Assembly (NCBI GenBank): GCA_045648985.1
Contig: JAZROZ010000032.1
Location: forward strand, 1-64,000
Source: SIG437 sp045648985
GTDB lineage: Bacteria; Bacillota; Clostridia; UBA1381; UBA9506
Length of the DNA stretch: 64,000 nt
Direction of reading: 5' to 3'
A program made the translations under genes and the position numbers. The notes under the pieces were generated by a model. It was not told where the DNA came from, made no database searches, and worked only from the letters and a program-made list of their open reading frames with translations. This document shows positions 51,182 through 59,386 of this stretch, piece by piece (the first letter of the stretch is position 1; the number at the start of each line of letters is the position of its first letter).

Positions 51182-52492
51182 TTACCTCTTTTCTTCTAAA
51201 ATCTCAACTGCCGATGAACGTGGCGCATGACTTTCAATTTCCATCATTTCGCGAGCTAATGCACCAAGTCTTTCTCTGATTTTAAATATGCAATCTGATT
51301 CAGATGCATAGCCTCTTACGATATCTTCTGCTAAGTCACGACAGCTTGGAGAACCACAAGAGCCGCAATCAAGATGAGGAAGTCCCTCTAGAATTTCATC
51401 AATCCTGTTTGACATTTCCATTGCCTTAAAAATATTATCATCAAGACGCATTGCTGTACTTCTTTTAGGAGTTTTATCCCAATTGACATCAACCCTAGAG
51501 AGTACATCTATACCGGTTTTATTAATATCCTGACATAACTGTTTTATTTTTGACCGTGCAACAAAGCTGTTTTCAACGGTGAGCGGTCCACCTACACATC
51601 CACCTGGACAGGAAAGAGCCTCGACAAATTCGATATCTTTAAGTTTTCCGTTTTCGATATCTTCTAAAACATTAATAACATTATGTATTTCATCAACGGC
51701 AATTTGTTTTTTAGCTCCTGTTGCATCTGCTTCTCCACCACTTGTTGCCCACAAAATACTCTCTCCACCTGCATCAGATTTTTGTGTTTTAACATCCGTT
51801 TTACCAACCGAGTCGGTGATTTTCAGGCATACATCACTCATAGAGAAAACACCATCAACAGCAGACTGGCAAACTGTTAGGCTTGCTTTAACACTTGTTA
51901 CCTTCGCAGCGCACGGGCTTATAAAAAAGACACCAATTTTTTCAGGTGCAAGCCCTGTCTTTTCTATGGCTATTTTTCTGGCTGCCTGAGCAGAAATCTC
52001 CATTGGTGAACGGAGTGGGACAAGATTTTTAAGTAACTCGGGAAATCTTACCGCAATAAGTCTCATAACGGCAGGACAAGCCGATGAAATTGCAGGTTTT
52101 GGGAGCTTTCCTTCTGCCATTAACTCTTTTGTTTTTTCAGTTACTGCCTGTGCTCCAATAGCAACGTCAAATGTATCGTCAAAGCCTAATTTCAAAAGTG
52201 CCGTGAGTATTTTCTCCGGGTCCGTTGTTTTGCTGAACTGACCATAAAACGCCGGTGCTACCAAAGCAACGTTATAGTCGAAATTTTCCATTATTGCAAA
52301 GGTATCCGTTATGGCTTTTTTTGCATGATATGGACATACTCTTATACATTCACCGCAATCAATACACTTTTCTTTAATTATCTTGGCTCTACCACCCTGT
52401 ACTCTTATTGCCATTGTCGGACATTTTTTTATACAGTTTGTACAACCTTTACATCTATCTACGTTCAATGTTACGGAATGATAGTATTTCAT
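51182..52492 (-). CDS. HydS-like putative sensory [FeFe]-hydrogenase
   Basis: A 436-residue protein. Two N-terminal 4Fe-4S sites (CKGCTNCIKKCPTM, CIDCGECIRVCPYH) precede a hydrogenase large-subunit domain with altered H-cluster motifs: SSACPAVM (one cysteine of the usual TSCCP is Ala), FISPCAAKVTSVKA (no Glu after K) and LSCPGGCVGGPLTV (~315). The C-terminal DCGSCGSPSC ... ESDC fits C-x2-C-x4-C-x16-C exactly, the extra cluster site of HydS-type hydrogenases. No PAS domain follows, as in group D rather than group C. It is most likely a redox or H2 sensor and not a catalyst; that role is inferred. Confidence 0.82.
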   Translation of the reverse strand: MKYYHSVTLNVDRCKGCTNCIKKCPTMAIRVQGGRAKIIKEKCIDCGECIRVCPYHAKKAITDTFAIMENFDYNVALVAPAFYGQFSKTTDPEKILTALLKLGFDDTFDVAIGAQAVTEKTKELMAEGKLPKPAISSACPAVMRLIAVRFPELLKNLVPLRSPMEISAQAARKIAIEKTGLAPEKIGVFFISPCAAKVTSVKASLTVCQSAVDGVFSMSDVCLKITDSVGKTDVKTQKSDAGGESILWATSGGEADATGAKKQIAVDEIHNVINVLEDIENGKLKDIEFVEALSCPGGCVGGPLTVENSFVARSKIKQLCQDINKTGIDVLSRVDVNWDKTPKRSTAMRLDDNIFKAMEMSNRIDEILEGLPHLDCGSCGSPSCRDLAEDIVRGYASESDCIFKIRERLGALAREMMEIESHAPRSSAVEILEEKR

Positions 52493-52530
52493 AATACCAA
52501 AATCACCCTCCTTTAAACATTTACTATATA

Positions 52531-52956
52531 TTATTTTATGTGTATAACAAGTTCTACTGTAGTACCTTTGTTTACTTCTGTTGTGATTTTCATTTCATCG
52601 GTATATTTCTTCATATTGGGAAGGCCCATACCTGCACCAAATCCAAGCTCTCTTACTTTTTCGCTTGCCGTAGAATATCCCTCTTGCATTGCCATATCAA
52701 CATTTGGAATTCCAGGCCCGTTGTCTGCAAGAATTATCTTAATTTGTTCAGGTGTGATGATTACATCAATATATCCACCATTTGCATGGATTACCATGTT
52801 GATTTCACCTTCATACATAGCAATCGCAACTCGTCTTATAATCTCAGGGCTTATTCCAAGTTGCTTAAGCATCTGTTTTACAGCTCCTGATGTTCCGCCT
52901 GCAGCTGTGAAATCATCACCATCAACAATGAAACGTTTTGATATTTCATTTGCCAT
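52531..52956 (-). CDS. Anti-sigma-factor-like ATPase (RsbW/SpoIIAB type)
   Basis: A 141-residue GHKL ATPase: IIRRVAIAMYEGEINMVIHA (N-box, ~38-57), IILADNGPGIPN (~76) and GFGAGMGLPNMKKYTDEM (~105). Size and motifs match anti-sigma kinases such as RsbW and SpoIIAB. The ATG at 52956 behind AGGAGG is preferred over an upstream TTG. It lies between a DRTGG protein and the HydS-like protein, so it is the obvious output partner of a sensor. The target is unknown. Confidence 0.85.
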   Translation of the reverse strand: MANEISKRFIVDGDDFTAAGGTSGAVKQMLKQLGISPEIIRRVAIAMYEGEINMVIHANGGYIDVIITPEQIKIILADNGPGIPNVDMAMQEGYSTASEKVRELGFGAGMGLPNMKKYTDEMKITTEVNKGTTVELVIHIK

Positions 52957-52970
52957 AGCTATCAAACCTC

Positions 52971-53315
52971 CTATTTCTCTGCATTAAGACCACTTGAGTA
53001 AAGCTTTCCGCATGCAACATAAAGGGGCAGTTCTGTTGAAAGAAGAATAAGTTTCCTTTCTTCTGCAAGATCAATTACACTTTCTTCAGGTTTTTTTCCT
53101 CTTACAAATATTATTGCTTTCATATCAAGCATTTCTGCTGTTCTGATTACCTGCGGATTTAAAAGACCTGTTAAAAGTAATGCCTGATCCTTTACAAAAG
53201 CTAAAACGTCACTCATGAGGTCACTTCCGCATGCTGCAATCACTTCTGTGTCTAATAATTCTTCCCCCGTTAAAACTTCGGCATTTAAAATTTCCTTTAT
53301 CTCTGAAATCTTCAT
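52971..53315 (-). CDS. DRTGG-domain protein, first copy
   Basis: A 114-residue DRTGG domain protein: EVLTGEELLDTEVIAACGSDLMSDVL, QALLLTGLLNPQVIRTAEML, AIIFVRGKKPEES. It is first of the five-gene sensor cassette, behind GAAAAGGAG, and a diverged paralogue of 50855-51178. A ligand-binding regulatory role is inferred. Confidence 0.82.
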   Translation of the reverse strand: MKISEIKEILNAEVLTGEELLDTEVIAACGSDLMSDVLAFVKDQALLLTGLLNPQVIRTAEMLDMKAIIFVRGKKPEESVIDLAEERKLILLSTELPLYVACGKLYSSGLNAEK

Positions 53316-53350
53316 TATGAATTCTCCTTTTCAAATGTTTATTTTAAAAA

Positions 53351-53388
53351 AGGCCGTGCTAATCCAATTTGAATGTTTGACACGACCT
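53351..53388 (-). terminator. Terminator between fumarase operon and sensor cassette
   Basis: On the minus strand AGGTCGTG pairs with CACGGCCT (8 bp, one U-G) around a 22-base loop and is followed by TTTTTT. It lies 41 bases after the fumarase beta stop. The sensor cassette starts only 36 bases later, so either a promoter overlaps this site or read-through feeds the cassette. Confidence 0.65.
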
Positions 53389-53428
53389 ATATAAATTATG
53401 AAAGTTACTTTAATAAAAGATTATTTTT

Positions 53429-53989
53429 TTAATTGTTTTTGCCGTTTAAATATGTTTCTCTACCTTTTTCGTAAAGGTTATTTCCCTCACTATCTATGAT
53501 TACAACAAGCGGCATATCTTCAACATAAAGCTTCCTTAATGCTTCGGCACCTAAGTCTTCATATGTAATAAGCTCTGCTTTTTTTATACATTTAGCAAGG
53601 AGTGCACCTGCACCGCCAATTGCTCCAAAATAAACACCTTTGTATTTTTTCATAGCATCTATCACTTCGGGAAGACGCGCGCCTTTTCCTATCATACCTC
53701 TTGCTCCAACTGACATCATAGTCGGTGCATACGCATCCATTCTACCACTTGTTGTAGGACCTGCTGAGCCAATTACCTGACCTGGTTTAGCAGGAGTTGG
53801 TCCAACATAATAGATCGTAGCATCTTTTGGGTCAAATGGAAGTTCTTCGCCATTAGCGAGTGTCTCGCACATTCTTTTGTGTCCTGCATCACGAGATGTA
53901 TATATCGTACCTGTTACTAAAACCTCTTCACCCATTTTTAATGATTTTGCAAGCTCTTCTGTTAATGGAAGTGTAATTTTTCTTGCCAT
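53429..53989 (-). CDS. fumB: Class I fumarate hydratase, beta subunit
   Basis: A 186-residue C-terminal (beta) part of the iron-sulfur fumarase. VLVTGTIYTSRDAGHKRM (~24), YYVGPTPAKPGQVIGSAGPTTSGRMDAYAP (split, ~66-92) and FGAIGGAGALLAKCIK carry the substrate-binding residues. It begins 3 bases after the alpha gene. Together they interconvert malate and fumarate. Sequence alone cannot fully exclude tartrate dehydratase, but the fumarate reductase neighbours favour fumarase. Confidence 0.88.
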   Translation of the reverse strand: MARKITLPLTEELAKSLKMGEEVLVTGTIYTSRDAGHKRMCETLANGEELPFDPKDATIYYVGPTPAKPGQVIGSAGPTTSGRMDAYAPTMMSVGARGMIGKGARLPEVIDAMKKYKGVYFGAIGGAGALLAKCIKKAELITYEDLGAEALRKLYVEDMPLVVIIDSEGNNLYEKGRETYLNGKNN

Positions 53990-53992
53990 ATG

Positions 53993-54835
53993 TTATATCA
54001 CCTCCGTCTTATGTCGTGTTACGTGGCAATTAATATTAATCGCACACGGCATACCTGCAATATGGGTCGGCATTGTTTCGATATTTAAGCCAATTGCGGT
54101 TGTTTTTCCGCCAAAGCCTTGCGGACCAATGCCTAAATTATTGATTTTTTCAAGCATTTCTTTTTCTAAATCTGCATAGTATGGGTCAGGATTGGATGAG
54201 TCAATCGGTCTCATCAATGCCTTTTTAGCAAGTAATGCCGCTTTATCAAATGTACCGCCTATACCTACACCTACAACCATTGGAGGACACGGATTTGGAC
54301 CTGCAATTTCAACAGTTTCTAAAATGAAATTTTTGATTCCTTCAATGCCATGTGAAGGCTTAAACATCATAATTCTACTCATATTTTCACTGCCAAAGCC
54401 CTTTGGACCAACTGTGATTTTAACGTTTTCGCCCGGTACTATTTCTGTATAAATCATAGCAGGAGTATTATCTCCCGTATTTCCTCTTCTAACAGGGTCC
54501 GCTACAACTGATTTTCTCAGGTATCCTTTGTCATAGCCACGTCTTACACCCTCGTTGATAGCATCAGTTAAATCTCCGCCAACAAAGTGAACGTCCTGAC
54601 CAATTTCCAAAAATACACAAGCCATTCCCGTATCCTGACAAATGGGAACGTTTTCACTATCTGCAATTTCAAAATTTTCTATTATATTATCAAGTACACC
54701 TTTTGCGATTTCACCATCTTCACAGGCTCTGCAGTTTTTAATGGCGCATTTCACATCTTCGGGAAGATGATTGTTTGCATCTATACAAAGCTTTTCGATT
54801 ACATCTGTAAGCTTACTTACATTAATTTCGCGCAT
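53993..54835 (-). CDS. fumA: Class I fumarate hydratase, alpha subunit
   Basis: A 280-residue alpha subunit binding the catalytic 4Fe-4S cluster through cysteines in VPICQDTGMACVF (~62), GPNPCPPMVVGVGIGG (~188) and the C-terminal INCHVTRH region. PVRRGNTGDNTPAMIYTEIV and GPKGFGSENMSR are typical. AAAGGAG precedes ATG. Confidence 0.9.
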   Translation of the reverse strand: MREINVSKLTDVIEKLCIDANNHLPEDVKCAIKNCRACEDGEIAKGVLDNIIENFEIADSENVPICQDTGMACVFLEIGQDVHFVGGDLTDAINEGVRRGYDKGYLRKSVVADPVRRGNTGDNTPAMIYTEIVPGENVKITVGPKGFGSENMSRIMMFKPSHGIEGIKNFILETVEIAGPNPCPPMVVGVGIGGTFDKAALLAKKALMRPIDSSNPDPYYADLEKEMLEKINNLGIGPQGFGGKTTAIGLNIETMPTHIAGMPCAININCHVTRHKTEVI

Positions 54836-54854
54836 TGCAATTCTCCTTTATACT

Positions 54855-54887
54855 AATGTATACGGAAGATTATCTCCCGTATACATT
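54855..54887. repeat. Intercistronic hairpin between the exchanger and fumarase genes
   Basis: AATGTATACGG (54855-54865) and CCGTATACATT (54877-54887) are exact inverse copies; AGAT/ATCT inside extends the stem. No T-run follows on the minus strand, so it is probably an mRNA-processing or stability element inside the operon. Confidence 0.6.
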
Positions 54888-54902
54888 ATATCAATTATTA
54901 TT

Positions 54903-56210
54903 TTATAATAAAACACCTATAAACTGACATGAAAGCACAATTAAAACAAGTGCCAACGGATATGTTGATGCATAAGCAGAGGCAACATCATCCGTTCCTG
55001 CAACACCTATAAGAGTTCCTAAAGCAGGAGTTGAAGTCATTCCGCCCGTAATTGAACCAAGTGTATTTAAAAGTGGAAGCTTGCAAACTTTTCTTGCAAA
55101 TATATATCCAACAACCATTGGGATTACTGTAATAACAATACCTGCAAGGAAACCATATAGAACAATTGCTATACCATATGGTGAGCTTTGAATCTGTGAA
55201 ACAAGCTGAACACCGCCATCAACACCTGCACCAATTAAGAAAAGCATAAGACCAAATTCTCTGAATACTTTAAGTGTACGGTCATCAATTTTGAGGCTGA
55301 TAGGTCCTATATGACCAAAATGAGCAAGAATAAGCGCCATAATAAGCGGCCCGCCTGTCATGCCAAGTGAGAAACATGCTCCGCTATAGCCTGCACTTGT
55401 AAGAGGTATTTTAATTGTGCCTAAAAAAATTCCAAGCACAACAGCTAAACCAAATGCAGCAAGACCAAATCCATCAATAGAAAAACGCTTCTTAGAAGTA
55501 TCCTCTATTACTGTACCTTCTGCAGCATCAGCTGCATCATCAGCACTGCCTGATTTTTTTGATGAAGTTTCTGTTGTAATTAATGCTCTTTCTTTTGCCA
55601 TATCTGCTTTTAAGATTTTAGGCATAATCTGAACAAACAACACAACACCTACAACACCAAAAGGATATGAAACAGCCTGACCAAGTGCAACCATACCTGA
55701 ATTATCGCCAGCTACCTGTTTAGCAGCTGAAAAGGCAGGGGTTGATGTTAATGCACCTGATAAAACTCCGCTTGCAAATGATGAACCGATACCCGGAATC
55801 ATTGCAAAAACTACTGTTAACAACGCTCCGACAATAATAATAATTGCACCCATCGGGACATATGTTTTAATATTTTTCTTTAAATTACGGAAAAAATTTG
55901 GTCCTGCAATTGAACCAACGGATGTAACAAAAAGAATTAGACCAACATCGCCTATAAAGTTATACAAATCTACCGAAGATGCATCAGCACTTTCAATAAT
56001 GAACTTCTTTAAAATAGGAATTGTTTGAAGTCCATCGAGTGTAAATAGATAACCAAAGAGTAATGCTATAAGGAAAACACCAGCTGTTCCTAAAGATATG
56101 CCTTTGATTTCTATTCTTCCGAGCAAATAACCGAGCAAGCAGATAAAAAAGGCACCTGCTAAAATTACTGCAACCGAGCTTGGATTAATAATGCTTTCTA
56201 TAATTGTCAC
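54903..56210 (-). CDS. AspT-family (AAEx) dicarboxylate/amino-acid exchanger
   Basis: A 435-residue membrane protein with about ten segments in two halves. FIGDVGLILFVTSVGSIAGPNFF (~85) and FGLMLFLIGAGVDGGVQLV (~312) are the two repeated AAEx blocks, and SGALTSTPAFSAAKQVA / TGGMTSTPALGTLIGVAG are the paired G-x-M/L-T-S-T-P-A signatures of aspartate:alanine exchangers. A poorly conserved cytoplasmic loop (~195-240) separates the halves. Between fumarase and fumarate reductase genes, it probably moves succinate, fumarate, malate or aspartate. Confidence 0.82.
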   Translation of the reverse strand: MTIIESIINPSSVAVILAGAFFICLLGYLLGRIEIKGISLGTAGVFLIALLFGYLFTLDGLQTIPILKKFIIESADASSVDLYNFIGDVGLILFVTSVGSIAGPNFFRNLKKNIKTYVPMGAIIIIVGALLTVVFAMIPGIGSSFASGVLSGALTSTPAFSAAKQVAGDNSGMVALGQAVSYPFGVVGVVLFVQIMPKILKADMAKERALITTETSSKKSGSADDAADAAEGTVIEDTSKKRFSIDGFGLAAFGLAVVLGIFLGTIKIPLTSAGYSGACFSLGMTGGPLIMALILAHFGHIGPISLKIDDRTLKVFREFGLMLFLIGAGVDGGVQLVSQIQSSPYGIAIVLYGFLAGIVITVIPMVVGYIFARKVCKLPLLNTLGSITGGMTSTPALGTLIGVAGTDDVASAYASTYPLALVLIVLSCQFIGVLL

Positions 56211-56223
56211 TTAAACTCACTCC

Positions 56224-57822
56224 TTATCTTTCGTGACGTGCATATTTAGGAAGTAAAAGCGGTGAAACATCTCCTGTTTCGATACCTGCGTTTTCTAATT
56301 CCTTTGCATAGTCGTCAACATGTGAAAGTGTCATAGCACCAAGTGAAACGTCTTTAGCTTTTTTAGCTGCCGCTTTACCTGCATTTCTACCAAATACTAT
56401 TATATCTAATAAAGAGTTACCCATAAGTCTGTTTCTGCCGTGTATACCGCCAACAGCCTCACCTGCAACTAAAAGGTTTGAAATTGCTTTAGTAAAGCCT
56501 TCTCCACCAATTTCAACACCACCGTTCTGATAGTGAAGTGTCGGATATACAAGAATCGGAACTTTTCTCATATCAATGCCGTAGTTCATATACATACGGA
56601 ACATTGCAGGAATTCTCTTTTCGATTGTGCCTTCTCCACCGATTATTTCAATCATTGGAGTATCAAGCCATACACCGCTGCCAAGTGGCGTATCTACGCC
56701 TCTGCCATTTGCACATTCACGGATGATTGCAGAAGCTGAAACGTCTCTTGTCTCTAGAGGATGAGCATAAGCCTCACCATCTTTATTTACAAGCATAGCA
56801 CCAAGTGATCTTACTTTTTCAGTAACTAACGCACCAAAAATCTGTGATGGGAATGCTACACCTGTCGGGTGATACTGAATTGTATCCTGATAAAGAAGCG
56901 GAGCACCTGCACGGTATGCGAGTACCAATCCGTCAGCTGTTGCACCATAATGATTTGATGTCGGGAAGTTCTGATAGTGAAGTCTTCCTGCACCGCCAGT
57001 TGCAATTATAACAGTTTTAGCTTTAGCAACAGAATAATCTCCTGTTTCCATATTTAATAAAACTGCACCTGCAACCTGACCTTTATCGTCTTTTATTAAT
57101 TCTACTGCAGAAGTAAATTCGACAACAGGTATTTTTCTGTTGATTACTTCATCACGCAGGGTACGCATTATTTCTGCACCTGAATAGTCCTTGCAGGCAT
57201 GCATTCTTTTTCTTGAAGTACCGCCGCCGTGAGTTGTTACCATTCTTCCGTCAGCATCCTTATCAAACATTACACCAAGCTCGTTAAGCCATCTTATTGC
57301 ATCGGGAGCTTCCATAACCAAGCGACGAAGAAGCTCAGGACGAGCTGCAAAGTGACCGCCACCGAATGCATCTAAATAGTGCTGAACAGGTGAATCGTTT
57401 TCTTTGTCTGCTGCCTGAATACCCCCCTCTGCCATCATTGTGTTGGCATCGCCTATTCTGAGCTTAGTAACAATCATAACGTTTGCTCCGGCTTCGTGTG
57501 CTTCAATAGCTGCAGATGAGCCTGCACCACCGCCGCCGATTACTAAAACATCAACATCATAGTCAACCTTGTTAATATCAATATCTACACCTAAAAGTCT
57601 GCTGTTTGAATGAAGCAAATCTGAAAGCTCAGCGGGAGCTTTTTGTCCTTTATTTGCACCGATTTTAATTTCTTTAAAGCCTTCCGGTCTATAATCAGGA
57701 TGATACTCTTTAAGAAGGGCATCTTTTTCATCAGCCGTCATTCTTCTCGGCTCTGTCTTAATACGCTGTTCTCTTGTAGCTTCTACCTTTTTTAGTGATT
57801 CAAGCATTTCAGATGTGTACAT
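56224..57822 (-). CDS. Soluble fumarate reductase-like flavoprotein (FrdA/TfrA family)
   Basis: A 532-residue FAD protein. After an unusual ~75-residue N-terminal extension come VLVIGGGGAGSSAAIEAHEAG (FAD, ~92), NTMMAEGGIQAA, HGGGTSRKRMHACKDYSG (~200), TIQYHPTGVAFP (substrate site, ~302) and GRNRLMGNSLLDIIVFGRNAG (~470). Where membrane FrdA/SdhA has the histidine for covalent FAD, this reads ANTMMAEGG, so FAD is bound non-covalently as in thiol:fumarate reductases. No membrane anchor gene is near. It is paired with an Fe-S subunit and the Flx-Hdr genes. Confidence 0.85.
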   Translation of the reverse strand: MYTSEMLESLKKVEATREQRIKTEPRRMTADEKDALLKEYHPDYRPEGFKEIKIGANKGQKAPAELSDLLHSNSRLLGVDIDINKVDYDVDVLVIGGGGAGSSAAIEAHEAGANVMIVTKLRIGDANTMMAEGGIQAADKENDSPVQHYLDAFGGGHFAARPELLRRLVMEAPDAIRWLNELGVMFDKDADGRMVTTHGGGTSRKRMHACKDYSGAEIMRTLRDEVINRKIPVVEFTSAVELIKDDKGQVAGAVLLNMETGDYSVAKAKTVIIATGGAGRLHYQNFPTSNHYGATADGLVLAYRAGAPLLYQDTIQYHPTGVAFPSQIFGALVTEKVRSLGAMLVNKDGEAYAHPLETRDVSASAIIRECANGRGVDTPLGSGVWLDTPMIEIIGGEGTIEKRIPAMFRMYMNYGIDMRKVPILVYPTLHYQNGGVEIGGEGFTKAISNLLVAGEAVGGIHGRNRLMGNSLLDIIVFGRNAGKAAAKKAKDVSLGAMTLSHVDDYAKELENAGIETGDVSPLLLPKYARHER

Positions 57823-57834
57823 AGATTTCCCTCC

Positions 57835-58509
57835 TTATTTCTCAATTTCTCTTGTATTATAAAGTTCTTGCATTTCTGTAATTGGTTTTTGCATAATCTG
57901 CTCAATTAATTCATCAAATTCGCCTTTGTTGATTTCCTCTACTCTGTTTTTAAGGTGTTCTGCCTGGGGAGCAATATATTTACCTGTGAGGCGACGTGAC
58001 AAAAGCCCTACCATTGGATGAGAAATTCCTGCAGGACAACGTGTCATACAACATCCGCAAGCTACACAGTCAAAAGATTCTTCTGCACATTTTTCAAACT
58101 CGCCTCTTTGCGCATATGCAATATACTGCATTACATTTAAGTCCTGAGTACAAGCCTTAGTGCAGGCATTACAGCCGATACACGCATAAATTTCAGGATA
58201 TAACTCCATCATAATCTGCTGCTTTGGGCGAATATATTTTATTTCATAAGTTCTCTTATCAGAAGGGAAATAAGGAATACTTGCAACATACATTCCCTCT
58301 TGGACCTGAGTCTGACAAGCAAGACAAGTCTTAAGCTCGTTCTGACCTTTTATTCTATATATTGTAGCGCACGCGCCGCAAAAACCATGACGACAACCGC
58401 AACCTCTTGATAAAGTATAACCAGCATATTCCATTGCTGTCATAATTGTAAGGTCAGCAGGCACACTGTAGCGTTTGCCGAAAAAATATACATTAACCAT
58501 ATTTTCCAT
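57835..58509 (-). CDS. Fe-S subunit of fumarate reductase-like enzyme (FrdB-like)
   Basis: A 224-residue electron carrier. An N-terminal 2Fe-2S domain (RGCGCRHGFCGACATIY ~35 and KTCLACQTQV) is followed by two 4Fe-4S sites (CIGCNACTKACTQD ~109, CVACGCCMTRCPAG ~148). It lacks the cysteine-rich CCG domains that TfrB carries for heterodisulfide chemistry. It is placed exactly between the flavoprotein and the FlxABCD-Hdr genes, so it probably passes electrons from the Hdr module to the fumarate site. Confidence 0.82.
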   Translation of the reverse strand: MENMVNVYFFGKRYSVPADLTIMTAMEYAGYTLSRGCGCRHGFCGACATIYRIKGQNELKTCLACQTQVQEGMYVASIPYFPSDKRTYEIKYIRPKQQIMMELYPEIYACIGCNACTKACTQDLNVMQYIAYAQRGEFEKCAEESFDCVACGCCMTRCPAGISHPMVGLLSRRLTGKYIAPQAEHLKNRVEEINKGEFDELIEQIMQKPITEMQELYNTREIEK

Positions 58510-58531
58510 TATATCGTACCAATCCTTTCTA

Positions 58532-59386
58532 TTAATATTCAGGTGGAAGTTCTTCTATCTCATCAAAGCGGAATACGGGACCATCTTTGCAAACATACTT
58601 TGAGCCGATATTACATCTGCCGCATTTACCAACACCGCATTTCATACGAAGCTCTAAGGTTGTATAAACCTGTTTGTTTTCAAATCCCATTTCTTTTAGT
58701 GCCGCTAAAACGAATTTAATCATAATCGGCGGGCCGCAGACTAAAGCTGTTTTGTCATTTGAAAAATCAAGTTCCTTTAAATATGCAGGAACAAATCCAA
58801 CATGACCGTCCCATCCTTCTTGCTCGCGGTCAATTGTGAGATGAACGTTTACACCCGGTGTATTCATCCATAGCTCTTTTATTTCCTTAAGCTGAACTAA
58901 ATCATCAGCCGAACGTGAGCCGTAAAGAATATCTACTGTACCGTAGTTATCTCTGTTATCAATTACATAATTAATAACTGAACGAAGCGGCGCTAAACCT
59001 ATACCACCCGCTATAAATAGGAGGTTTTTGCCCTTTAATTCAGTTTCCACAGGAAAATTATTTCCATATGGTCCTCTTACAGTTATCTGGTCGCCCACTT
59101 CTAACGTGTGAAGATAATCTGTGAGTTCACCACATTTTTTTATACTGAATTCCTGATATTCTTTGTTAGTTGGTGACGATGTAATAGAAAACATCGCTTC
59201 GCTTATTCCAGGTACGCAAAGCATTGCACACTGGCCGGGCATATGCTCAAAAAGCTTGCCTCCACCCGGTGCATTTACTCTGAACGTCTTAACATCGGGA
59301 GTTTCCTGACGAATGTCCGTGATAACCCCAACCATTGGAATAAGTGTATCTAAATTATAATTTTCATGGCAGTTACAATCGCACAT
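58532..59386 (-). CDS. FlxA-like FAD/NAD(P)-binding oxidoreductase
   Basis: A 284-residue ferredoxin-NADP reductase-fold protein (also like AsrB and PyrK). FRVNAPGGGKLFEHMPGQ, AMFSITSSPTNK (FAD), LFIAGGIGLAPLRSVINYV (~124, NAD) and ALVCGPPIMIKFVLAALK are seen, with a 2Fe-2S site near the end (MKCGVGKCGRCNIGSKYVC). In FlxABCD-HdrABC complexes this subunit takes electrons from NADH. Its ATG overlaps the flxB-like stop by one base. Confidence 0.85.
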   Translation of the reverse strand: MCDCNCHENYNLDTLIPMVGVITDIRQETPDVKTFRVNAPGGGKLFEHMPGQCAMLCVPGISEAMFSITSSPTNKEYQEFSIKKCGELTDYLHTLEVGDQITVRGPYGNNFPVETELKGKNLLFIAGGIGLAPLRSVINYVIDNRDNYGTVDILYGSRSADDLVQLKEIKELWMNTPGVNVHLTIDREQEGWDGHVGFVPAYLKELDFSNDKTALVCGPPIMIKFVLAALKEMGFENKQVYTTLELRMKCGVGKCGRCNIGSKYVCKDGPVFRFDEIEELPPEY

